A stretch of 64,000 bases of DNA from contig CAJNOL010000063.1 in NCBI GenBank assembly GCA_905250125.1, positions 124,001-188,000 of the forward strand. Direction: 5' to 3'. Shown in pieces: positions 37,301 to 48,891 of this stretch. A program made the position numbers and the translations under genes. Origin of the DNA: Rotaria sordida (Eukaryota; Rotifera; Eurotatoria; Philodinida; Philodinidae). The notes beneath the pieces are model-generated. The model saw only the letters and a program-made list of their open reading frames with translations. It did no database searches and was not told where the DNA came from. Every line of letters starts with the position of its first letter. The first letter of the stretch is position 1.

Positions 37301-38625
37301 ATTATCTCCCATCAGCATGGATTTTGTGATATTTTTCTCCACATTCAGGAGAAATTAACTAGTCGATAAAATATCGAGACGAGTTAAAAATACTAAAACC
37401 TTAGCAGATGTCTATTTAAAAAATCTTTTTTCAATTTTTCTCTGTTTATACTTTTCTTTTTTATTGCGTATCTCAGAATTCTAACAAAACCTACATTGTA
37501 GTCAATTATTTTCTTTTCTTAGTTTGAAAGAGTATTCTAAGATGTAGAACATAATAGAATCTCTTATTTTAATTAAGCTTCGTGTTTTTTTTAATATTTA
37601 CACGTATTTCTATAAATAGATTTGCCTTCTTAGAGGCTTTTCCCAGAGATTGACATTATCACACTTTTCCTCTGGATAAAAAGTAAGAATTTAAAGAAGA
37701 AAAGGTTATCATGCCCTGCATCTTGACATGCTCTCTCAAACAAAATCCTAGTTAAATATAAATAGCATGAGGATCTATAGAGAATTTCAGATTGCTATAT
37801 AGGCTATTTTTAATCCATGTTTGACGACTATCTCTTTCAAACGTGATGGTATAAACTTGAAAATTTTACCCTACTCTTGTCATTGTAGTTTCAACATGTT
37901 CGAAAAATTTCAGACGATTTGAATGTACCTGATGCAAAATCGGTTTTTTTTAGGTGAGAAATGGTATTAGTTCAATATAATTGTAGAATATAACGGAAGA
38001 CATAGATGATTTCAAGATTTGTAAGAATATGCATAGTATACAAAGTTATATTATCAAGAACATTTGTACAATTTTGATAAGAAGCCTCAATTAATTATGT
38101 CTTTCTAACTCAATTAAAAGTATGAGACAAGTACAAACTTGTCGGATATGAACAATTATATCGTAGCAATTTTTCTCAAGTATTTTCTAATCTTTTCAAA
38201 GTCCTTTTTAATATTTAACTAATTTGTTTTTTTTTCGCATTCTTCTCCTTTCAACATCATCATGAAATTTCATAGAAAAAAAAAGAAGTTCAAGAGAATT
38301 TGTAAAACAAAAAAAAAAAAAAGAGAAACAAAACCCAGAGGCACAAATTGAAAAAAAAAGAAGTGAACAAACAACAACATCAACAAATAAAAAGAAAACA
38401 GAAGTTTCATATATGAAAAAAAAGAAAACTTTCCATACCACAGACAATATTCTTGTCTTACACACATTACACATGCAATATGAAGCATATATCTTAGTTT
38501 TGTTTTTTTTTCAATTTTGCAATGAAGAAGAAAGAAGAAGATTTATCATTTGACAATGGCAAAAAAATAAATAAATAAGAAATAGATGCACAACAAATAA
38601 ATACGAATAGAGTAAGAAAATGATG
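34378..38625. other. Intergenic: PLC-beta upstream region and SERTA gene downstream region
   Basis: The first 550 bp should hold the PLC-beta promoter and 5' UTR; an acceptor-like CTATAG just before the ATG suggests an upstream non-coding exon. A 2-kb inverted-repeat element follows (35005-36990). 37000-38200 is plain AT-rich DNA and 38200-38480 a pyrimidine-rich minus strand with no gene. Confidence 0.55.
35005..36990. mobile_element. Family F element, 2 kb, with about 380-bp terminal inverted repeats
   Basis: The left arm 35005-35400 (TTTTTCGAATAACTTTC, TTAGAAGCACATTAAATTTG) and right arm 36600-36990 (its complement, e.g. CAAATTTGACGTGCTTC, GAAAGTTATTCGAAAAA) are inverted. The inner ends resemble 30455-31212. 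The 1.2-kb middle starts with a piece like the CAGAGAT-type MITE at 35403, then has short broken frames (35880-36340) with no recognisable transposase. It may be a decayed longer relative of the short copies. Confidence 0.7.
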
Positions 38626-41114
38626 TCAAGCTGTTGTTATTATATCAACGGTATTATTTCCATTATGAGGATAAAAAAATGTTTGTCCTGTTGTTGATGA
38701 TGTATGATGATGATGATGATGATGATAAATAAAATAACCATCATTATTATTATTGTTATTATTATTATCAACAAGAAGTTTAGTTATTGTTGGAGAAGAC
38801 GTTGATGAACAACAACAATCATTTGATGAAGAAGATGATGATGATGAAAAGGAAGACGACAATGTATTGTCACTTAAATCAAGATAATCACCACCACCAT
38901 GTAATGATACATCAACATCATCATCATCTGATATTGATACAACAGGTACTGCAAAATTTGATTGAGCAAGCCAATATGCATCAGTTGATGATGAATGATA
39001 CATCGACGATGTTGATCGTAAATCATTGACTGGTAATAATACTTTATCCGAATCATAATTCGATGAATGTGAAGATGAATACTGTTGATTTGTTGTTTCT
39101 ATTTCATCATTTACTAATGTTGATGATAATGGAGACATATAAATACTATCTGACGATGATGAACGATAAGTTGTTCGATGATGTTGATAATACTGTACAT
39201 GTTCTTGTTGTTGTTGTTGTTGTTGTTGTCTTAACGGAGGAGTTTTTGTAAATGTTTTTTCTAATCGTTTTATTAAATTACATATTAACAAACTAACTTG
39301 TAATTTTGGTTTTTTAACACCACGTAATTTTCTATAAGATTCAACAAGTACAGAACGTTTTTGTTCATCATCATGCATTGACGAATATGTGCAACGACGT
39401 TTAACAATTGGTGTACCATAGGATGTATGAATTGTATCACTATGACGTCGTTGTATTATTGTACAAGGTGTTATCGATGAATTAACATGATGTGATTCAT
39501 CATCACTTAGGGTTTCATCATCACCAGAACTACCATCATCATCATCATCATCATCATTATCATTATCATCATTTTCATCTTCATCAGATTCATCACTATT
39601 ATTACAATCTAATGATGTTGATATGTGATTCAGTGTTGTTATTGAAGAACTATTATCTTCATAGGCTAGAATTCAAAAAAAAAATACTAATAAAGTGAAA
39701 TCATTTAAGAGTAAAAGAACAATATATGTCTAGGTCCAAAGAAAACAAAATGAATTTGAATAAATTTTGAAAAATTATACAGTTGATAATTTACATCATG
39801 TTTTTTATCTTGGTATTGAATAAAATTAACGAATAAAACATGAGAAATAACAATAAGTAAGATTTTTCTTTTCTTTTTTTTTTCGGTGTAATTAAAAATA
39901 CTATTGAGGAAAGTTCCTCGATTGATCAATCGCTTTTAAACTAGGACTATCCGTATCATGAAGATCCTAATGGATTATGAATATATCGAAAAAGAGTTCG
40001 GATGCATAGTTTATTGCTGCCAACATATTACATTTTCCAGTACAATACCGTGGACTCTCTATGAATAATACCAGGAAAAGTGATTTTCGAATTTTGACTC
40101 CAAGATGTAACCACACAGTCAAAACGTGTCTTTTACATCATTCATATAAACTCATATATTCAATGTTCTTATTTTAAGGCAGAAATAGATCAAATGGTCC
40201 AATATTTTCATGATTAAATATTCTTGTTAAGATTTGTTTCTACGTAAAGTTGCAAGTTGAAATTCGAAAATCAGTTTTCCTTGTGTTACCCAGAGAGAAA
40301 CTATGGCATTGTACTTAAAAATGTCATATGTCGACAGGAATAAACTATAGGGTCATACTCTTTTTCGGGGTATTCATAATTTATTAGGGTCTACATGATA
40401 CACATGCTTCCGGCTTTAAAGTAATTAATCATTTGAGGGACTTCCTTCGTAAGTCGATTGAGAAATTCGATGAGATCTCATCGTAACTTGTTTTCATTTC
40501 TACTGACATTGATGCTGAGAAAATTCGATAACCTAATATAATGCTGAAAGATTTATAAATATTTGATCAAAAATATTTTCGATCTGAATTGTATTATATC
40601 AAACGATTTTGAAATACTGAAAGAAATTTAATCGATACTTGACTGCTCAATTGAACAGTCTTATTTTTTTTTATATGATCGGGTTTGGTTTTTATAGTTG
40701 AACTCTAATCGATACTTTATTAATCAATATATGTATATATACATCATTCGTATCTGATCAGATGCTCACATCTATAACAATACATCCTCATTTAATATTT
40801 CTATTCAAAATCAAAGCGTCAAACATTCACGTTATATTCAAAAATTCTCTTCATTGTAAAACAAAAAAAAAGAATAAAACTTTCGAGGAATATTTCTTAC
40901 GATAATTTAACAATTATTATTCTAATATTCTTTTCTTTTTTTCGAATAAATACAAACCTGACAGTTTTCGTTTGACACTCATACATGATCTATGTTCATT
41001 ATCTTCATCATACGCAGGAAAAAACTGTAAATTCATTGTTGTTGATTCTGTTTGGGGAAGTATTGGTGTTGATGGAACAAATGATTTGTACAATGAAAGA
41101 TTGTCACACATCAT
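38626..41114 (-). CDS. SERTA-domain protein with low-complexity tracts
   Basis: Two exons, 41114-40958 and 39665-38626, join with codon G|CC to 398 residues. The SERTA motif lies at about 153-190 (KRSVLVESYRKLRG ... LLICNLIKRLEKTF). In vertebrates such proteins (SERTAD1-4, CDCA4) are nuclear co-regulators linked to E2F/DP1 and PHD-bromodomain proteins. An acidic stretch (poly-Asp, about 80-110) precedes it. After it come poly-Gln, Ser-rich, poly-Asn and poly-His tracts made of simple codon repeats. The protein is longer than most vertebrate members because of these tracts. A second in-frame ATG follows the first directly. The 1.29-kb intron contains a family A element. Family call moderate to good; paralogue unknown. 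Confidence 0.83.
39920..40447. mobile_element. Family A fold-back element, most complete copy, in the SERTA gene intron
   Basis: Arms of about 200 bp: left 39920-40120 and right 40235-40447 are inverted (shared blocks TTATGAATA, CGAAAAAGAGT, ATAGTTTATTCCTG/TTGCTGCC, GATTTTCGAATTT). There is about 110 bp between the arms and no coding capacity. The same family occurs in the PLC-beta introns. Confidence 0.8.
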
Positions 41115-41360
41115 CAATTGATCTAAAGTATTAAAACATCATGAAGTACACACTTATTAGTTACATGTACCTTGAAATCAATAATTTCTCCCTTTCCCTT
41201 TCATACTATGTTACCCTTCGATAAAACACGTGTAACACAATCATCTGTCTGTCTAGCGGTAATTGTTTTGACAATCAGCTGTTTTTTTTACGATCTCTTG
41301 TTCTCTCGTCTCGTTCGTCATATGTATTTTAGACAGTTTTTATTAAGAGGAATAAATTTG

Positions 41361-41379
41361 TATATATATATATATATAT
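41361..41379. repeat. TA microsatellite
   Basis: A run of alternating T and A in the SERTA upstream region. Similar runs occur at about 41869-41888 and 42349-42365. Confidence 0.85.
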
Positions 41380-42813
41380 GTATAAATATAGATGTAAGGC
41401 GGGACTCAATCAATGAATGAATATTATGGTACATTGTAATAGTAATCGACTTTACGCTCTTTTGACTGATAGCCAAAAAAAATTATAAAAGAAGCTAAAA
41501 CGTTATACACAAATAGATGTCAAAATCGACACATTTAATCAAATAAATAAAGGTATTTTCTTTTAATAGCAATAAACAAAAAAAAATATTTCACTTACAT
41601 AATTTCGATTGATTTATATGTGCACGTTTATTATCACTTTTCTTTTATTTAATACATATTATAAAAAAAAAGAAAAATGTATTTGCCACTGAATAAAATA
41701 ATATTGATTAGATAAAAATACAAAAATAATTCAAGTAAATTATCTAAATAAACAAAAAAAAAAGAAAGATAAAGAAGGATTTTTAATTATTTAAATTCAA
41801 GGAAATATTATTTTCAAATTTCTTTTTTCTTTTCTAACATTATTTCTTATGATAATATTAATCAATGAGAATATATATATATATATATACACGAATTTGT
41901 ATCTGTGTACGAATAGAAAGGTAATAGGAAAACTGTCAAACGCGCGCAATTTCTCAAGCTATTTTCCCGCTGACGACACACAGAAGGACAGAAGAAACAC
42001 AGAAAGAGAGAGGAAAAAAAAACTCGAGTGAACATGAGATGGAAAACGCGCCAAGATAGATTGCAACAATTCTGCTATTTTTTCTTTCTTTCTTCCTATT
42101 CGGTTTTTCATATAAAAGAACCAACATGTTTATTAAAAAAAAAAGAAAGATGGAGTTGGTAGTGATGGCAGTAAGCGCACCTCGTTCTCTTCAACAATAA
42201 CACAACAGCAAACAGTACTGACGAGAAAACTCTTCCATCATTTCTTCTTACTCGCGCGATGGCGTTAGTGTAGGTACAGTCTTATTTCTCTTCGTGTTTC
42301 TCCTCTTTTCCTTTTTTTATCGTTCTTTTCTCGTCGAAGCTCCAAACATATATATATATATATATTTTACCATCTTTTTTCCTGCTCTTTCGTTGTCGGT
42401 CGCTCGGCTTGTCGATGACGACCATTTTGCCTGTAGTTTATATTGCTTTTTTTTCTTCGTGTTCTCTTTCTTTTTTTTTGCTGCTTAGTTAAGGCTTTCT
42501 TTCTCGTTCGTTCGTATATATGTGTGTGTGCACACGCACATACACTCACTAACCAACTATAGTTGATATGTGTGGCAGACACAGTATGTTTCTTCTTCTC
42601 CTCCATTTTTTTTTTCTCATTCTGTTTAATGGCGAAATCCGAATGCGTTTATTTGACTTTTTTCCTCTTCTACTTGCATCGACTGCGCGCACTCGCCGTC
42701 GATTCATTATTCACATATATATGTGTTCGTACGAAGAGAATGCTGTGATGGAAGAGAATACACCATCGATACGAAGATGAAGAATTTTTGTTGTTGTTGC
42801 TTAGAAAGGGAAA

Positions 42814-42838
42814 AGAGAGAGAGAGAGAGAGAGAGAGA
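42814..42838. repeat. GA microsatellite
   Basis: An uninterrupted GA dinucleotide run of about 25 bp, within the SERTA upstream region. Confidence 0.9.
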
Positions 42839-43246
42839 TGTCGATGTGTACATTGCTGAAGAAAGAGAGAATAGCGACGCATAATCTATACATACAGATG
42901 GCGTGGATAAACGAGTTTATATGGTTGTCAAAATCTAAGACTCAAGAAACAAAAGCTGAAGAAAAGAAGATTTTTGTAAAATTTTCAAAATCAACTATTT
43001 GAAGGATAAAATTAATCATTGAGAATTATAAATTTCAGACATATCATTCCGAAAAAGAAAATATTATGAAAATAATAATCATTTATTATTTTAAATATTA
43101 ACTAATATTTGTTCATATTGTCGAAGGAGAATATAGTAGTTTTTCATATGTTCGTTTATATTGATATGAGATTATTTAATATCCTTGCATATATCTATTG
43201 CTTACTATATACAATGATTCTGAGTTTTTCATCCTATCCGATCTTT

Positions 43247-43256
43247 TGGCGCCGCG
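43247..43256 (+). promoter_or_regulatory. Perfect E2F-type site TTTGGCGC, possible
   Basis: TTTTGGCGCC matches the E2F consensus TTTSSCGC inside a small CpG-rich patch about 2.1 kb upstream of the SERTA gene. A near match (CTTGGCGCG, minus strand) sits at about 42047-42055. SERTAD proteins act on E2F/DP in vertebrates. Regulation here is only inferred. Confidence 0.25.
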
Positions 43257-46200
43257 CCCAGTTTGCATTCTTTTCTCATTTTCTATTCGTCAATTTCTTT
43301 TTTGTCTTGTTCATAATCAGTCTGATGCCCGCGAACTTTGGTCGAGCGAACAAACCGTACTCATATAAGACAAACACGACGATAGAAGAAAAAAGAGAAG
43401 CAGAGAAATAGAAAAAAAATATGGCTGTTGGCATACTATTGCTGTATTCAATGCCAATGAGAGAGAAGATACCAATAATTAAATGCAACGATTTGGATAA
43501 TGAGAATACTGATACATATTTTGACTTATTACTAAATATTCAAAAAAAGTGATTATAGATGAAAACTTGATATCTATTGAAAATTGTTTTTTTGTTTTTC
43601 TGCATGAATTTTTAACACATATGAAAATATTATGTAAAATTTCAGATTTAAATTTAATTGTAAAATATTGGTTGATAAAAAATATAGCAAGATTTTGTAA
43701 ATGCTTATAAAAATAATCTATCTGTATAATAATTTATAAGAAAGTATACTCATAAAATGACAACTATTTGTATAATGTGTCTTACATATATATGACTATA
43801 TATTATCAAATGAAGATTTTAATGAATTGAAGGGATTAATTTTGATATTTCATAGAAAATATTATTACATTTTTTGATCTCTATATAATAATAATTAATT
43901 TTCATAGACTTTTTCATTCAATATTAAGACATATTTTGTACTTATAACGACTTTATATGTTTTTTCTTTCACTCTTCTGTTAATTGTAATCTACTTAATT
44001 TATTTCTAGCTTTAGAAACTTGCAAAGTCAACAATAAAAATTACAATCTATAGATAATTCTAAGAAGATTATTAATAAAATAATTGTCAGAAAATGTTTT
44101 AATATATAAGATAATTTATAGAAGATAGTTAAAAAGAAATAAGTAATTTTATAGATTCATATTTCCACTCTGTAGTGACTTTTTTTACTTAAGATATAAT
44201 ATGATTCAACATTTTCGAAATTTAAATCAAACTAACGGTGAATAATCATAACATAAATCTTTAATTATAAAGCTCATAGAAATATATAATATACAAATAA
44301 GTTTTATACAATTAAAAGAGAAAAATAAAATTTTAAACTCTTTTGACAGATAAAGAAACGAAAGCAGAACTGTTTTCAGAGTCGATTAATGTCAGAACAA
44401 CATCAATTCAACAGAGTATCAATTGATGTGTGTTTTCATTTGTTTGAAGATCAACAAAAGAATTCATTCAAGAGATTAAATAATTAACTGATCGAACGAA
44501 GCCTACACTCCAAATAATAAGGATTCTGAAACCGCCCATTGGCAATACGTCTGACTGTTTTTTTACCAAATTAAGATGAAATACCAAAGGATTTTCAATC
44601 AAATATAATATATTGATTGAAGTATACTTTATTTTTAGCTACATGTAATAGCAAAACTGTCAGATCTAAATAGAATATTGTATTTCCTAAGAAATGTCAA
44701 CAAATAAATAAATAACAAGTTTAGAGCTAATATCTCTTTTAATAACAAATATAAAGTATTCATAGATCCAATCTTAATGAAACGTTTTTTTCGTTTGAGA
44801 TAAAATCAACAATCGATCGACATATTCCACGAACTAAGTTTATAATTTATTGTTCACATTGATTGTTCTGAGGTAGAAATAAACATTTCTATTATCGAAT
44901 TTATCAGAAAATCTCTAACCATTCTAGTTAGAATTCTGAAAAATACAATCAATACCATTTATCATTTATAACGAAGATGACACTATAAAACGCAATATAC
45001 ACCATAAAGAAAACAATAATAATATCAAACAAAATTTTTTCAATGTAATTGCTGCATGTTGTTTTTATTTATACAAACAGACATGCGTAAAAGATTATTA
45101 TTCTATGATTAATTGTACTACTAACTATTATGATTATTTAGATTATTTTAATAAGTTTTTAAATGATTCCAAATATTTGATTGTAATAATAAGTTTCTCG
45201 AAAATCACTGAAAATCTTTGTTTTTTTCGATGCTATTAAAACTTTTACATTTTGTAACAAAAGTCCATGCGTTTGATCTACAGCTAGACAAGTACGAATA
45301 CGTACTCATACAACTCTAATTTGATATGAATTCTTTACTTAATAAACTATTTTACATGTTTTTTCCAGATGTTTATAATTCAATCGTAATATAGATGATA
45401 ATGTTCTTTTTTTTTTCGTTTCATTCTTATTTGACATATAATAATGTGTACATTGTCAAGTTTATATGATTATTGGAGAATTTCTATTATAAATATTAAG
45501 CATTGTATATGCTCGATAATGAACATCAAGTTTTGATATGACTACATGATAGTAAAACATAAATGAAATACTTTAAAAGATCAAATTTGTCATATTACTT
45601 TTTAGAATCTTCCAATGTTATCGATACTCTCGTTTATATTGATCGTAAAGCTGTAATGCCTGAATTTCTATACAAAAGAAAAATCAATATCACTGGATGA
45701 AGCGAATAGAACTTGTTTTATGAGGAAAACTTGATCAATTATTGATAGTTATATATTAAAAAGATTTCCAATATAGACTATGAGTAAAAACTATTTAAGT
45801 AAATAATAAAAGATTAATTATTGATTTTGCAATAATATTCTACCAATGACAAAAGGTAAAGCTGTAATTTTTTTTTCTACAACAAATATTTACTACGAAA
45901 TATTTCAAAATCATATGTGCACTTATGCGTCTACACTATTGTCTGATTAAACGAAGATGGATCAAGAGATTATTGCAAAAATATTTAAGATATAGAAGGT
46001 AAAAAGTAGAACTCAGTCTGTCCACAGGTAACTCACTCACCTATGTTTGACCTTCGAATTGTTATAACTCAGCAACTTAATATAACAAAGAGCTCAAACT
46101 TACACTGCAACAATGATATATGAAAGTTCTAGTTTAACTAAAATTTCATCAGAACTTTTTAAAAAAGCTTACATTCTTGGAAATTTTTTCGCTCTGCACA

Positions 46201-48086
46201 AAATAATTTTATTTGTCTTTGTAGCTAAGATAATAGATCGCGCGATGATGCAATTTGTTTTCTAGAAGTTTCTTCTTGGAAAGATCGATCACTAGTAATG
46301 AGTGGGATCAAGAGTTTTTAGTCCGAGTTTCGGACTTATTAGTATACATGCTAATGAAAAGTGCGACATCATTTTCTAACAGTATCAATGAGCTCGAGAC
46401 ACCTTGCACAACCCCTATGACCTCTAATATTTTCTCTCTTGCACATTCATTATTCGTCTCTTCTGTACACTTATGTATTCGACAATTCTGTTGTTTACAA
46501 AAAAAAAATGATTCATTGTACTATAGAAATTATAACAGTAAGTACGGAAGTGATCGTTACTTAATAATCTTTGCATAAACTTTTACAACAGGAGAATATG
46601 ATATTTGGCACAAATTTTATACTACCATAGAAGATATCACTTCCAATAAAAAGTTGTTAATATTTGTCCCGATCCTTTGGTTGACGGCTACCATTTATTT
46701 TTGTTATTATTCAAAACAAATGACATCTATCAATGTAGAATGTATGAAAATCTAAACAACAATTTCGGATGAATAAATTTATTCGTTTTACTTTCGAGAA
46801 ATCTTCTGCTCAACTTTGGCGAAACATGATCCTTTTTAGTGACACTAGGCGAATTGCTGATCCGATCAATGTGATCACGAATGGTCCGACCGGGAACGGA
46901 AATGACGTGCCTCCCATCCAAAAAAAACATTTGTTTTCTCCTAGAAATGCCGAAAATTTTTCGTACATTTTCTTAGAGAAAAAAATCTTTACATCCACTT
47001 CAGTGTTGGTTTCCTCAAGCCAGCCCTGTATATGATATTCTTCCTCATAGTTGCAATTAACAGAAATTATTGTATTTTATTTTATTAGTCTACGGATGTT
47101 AGAAAAAAGATGATTAACTTTGAAAATACATTCAAAGTTAGTCGTATTGAATAGATTTTGTTTAGCTGTTGTAGCCGTTTTCAATTCTTAAATAATATTT
47201 AATTTTAATTCATTGAATCCTAAGTCTCGTATTTTATATATAAGAAAAATCACCATCAGAAAGAAGTAGATGCCTTTGTGTGTTCTTTTTATATTAATAC
47301 AAGATAATTCAATATCAGCACTATTGTTTATATAGATCAACTTAATTCAATCGCGGTCACACATATATTAACAATTCCTTACAGAAAATCTATCATTCAC
47401 TTAAGTAAAAATGTGTCGGTCTGATGAGAAATCACTTAAGTATGACACATTAAAAGAAAAAAAGAAGTGACGAAAATGGAACAATTAAGCACATATGCCG
47501 ACAGTTCTTTGATATAATATAACAAATATAACGAGATGAACATGACAGCATAAAACAAAGCTTTATACGCTGATTTGGCTAGTCGAACTTGTTTCTTTTT
47601 TCAATTGGTCGGAAGGAAAAATGTCGAAACTAGAAAAATATTAGAAGACAATGATGTCTTCAGAGTAGCTACCAATGTAGGTGAAGAGAAGACTAAAATC
47701 CACATCCACATTCACGCTTCACCAAAGATGGAACCGGTCCTGGATTTTTCACGATCGGTATCGATAACAATCTGAATAGTAGGAATGGACAAAGTTGGCT
47801 TTTTTTTTGTAATCGTAATCACTGAAACCAGTTCCGATTTAGAATTGCTTATCCCATGATTAAAAGTAATTATAAATTACTCACATAGATCATTAAATTA
47901 AACTTATCCTATGCTAAACAGAGCTAGAAGAGTCCTCTTTTGTTGTTTAGCAAATCATTATTGATATATACTTCTCAATTACTGATGTTAACTATTTGTT
48001 AAAATATAAATAAAGAAGTGCATCGTTTTGCATTAAAATATTTTCGATTCCAATTCTGATTCGGAATCATCTATTCCTACTAAATA

Positions 48087-48295
48087 GGTCAGACCGGACC
48101 GATCTAAAATCTATACCGGCACTGAGTTGACGAGTTGCCGTACTATTCCATCTGTAGATAGTAATATTCGACATAGTCAACTTTCAACAAAGTTTCATTA
48201 TACATTGTCTATGAAATACGAAGAGCAAAAACAATTAATAATACACGTCGACTGGTAACTAGTGCCATCTTTGCATCCTCCACCACTTATGCCAA
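48087..48295. mobile_element. Second copy of the CAGAGAT-type MITE
   Basis: The interior (CTATTCCATCTGTAGATAGT, GACATAGTCAACTTTCAAC, AGAGCAAAAACAATTAATAA) matches 13741-13925. The right end reads, on the minus strand, GCAAAGATGGCACTAG, like the terminus of the other copy. Confidence 0.65.
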
Positions 48296-48891
48296 AAATA
48301 AAATTTTATTAGTTGAAATTTATAATTTTTTTTTCTTTCGGTCTTTCTATAGCAAATCTTTCTTTTCGTATAGAAAAGCATTGCATAGATAGTTCATATC
48401 CGATAGAGAATTTTATCTTGTCTTCTAATTGGTAGATAAAAAACGCCTATAATATTCATGTAACGTTGGGTCGTACGTTCTCTGTTTTTAGTCGTTACAG
48501 TAGTGCACCACTAGATTTTTTTATTGTGAATCATATATATATTCATCATGGCTTTTAATTTCTTCTCGTCTCCTTTTTTTTTCCTCTTGTTCCATTTCTT
48601 TTTCTGTTACTAACATCACTATGGGTCAATGTTATTAGATTAAAAAGAAAAACTAACATAAAAGAGAAAAATATGGTGTTTAGTCTACACCGCATACCTT
48701 TGTCTTCTTATCATTTGAACACAAATATAATATGCGTCATTTATTACTTTATATATATATATTTTTAGTCATCGTACGATAATCATGTTATCATCGAATA
48801 GTTTTCGTCATTTATTAACAAACGAATATTAACAATCAATGTTAATTTAAACAAAATTTATTTTATCTTAGACGACAAAAACATCCGAATA

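Larger units (their letters stand above)
41115..48891. other. Long gene-poor region between SERTA gene and ceramide synthase
   Basis: 7.8 kb without a supported gene. 41115-43500 is the upstream side of the SERTA gene, with simple repeats and CpG-containing patches (CGCGCGCAAT at 41941, GCGCGATGGCG at 42254, GGCGCCGCGCC at 43249). 43500-46000 is extremely AT-rich. 46240-47040 is a less AT-rich block with unrelated short frames. 47575-48300 carries repeat remnants, including a copy of the CAGAGAT-type MITE. Confidence 0.55.

Noticed and set aside
39492..39698. Plus-strand His/Tyr-rich frame
   Set aside because: Antisense shadow of the Asp-rich SERTA exon; its composition comes only from the trinucleotide runs.
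42294..42882. Overlapping frames in the SERTA upstream region
   Set aside because: Made of simple repeats and pyrimidine runs; no conserved protein sequence.
46255..47035. Several overlapping frames on both strands in a less AT-rich block
   Set aside because: No recognisable domains or consistent splicing; probably repeat-derived DNA.
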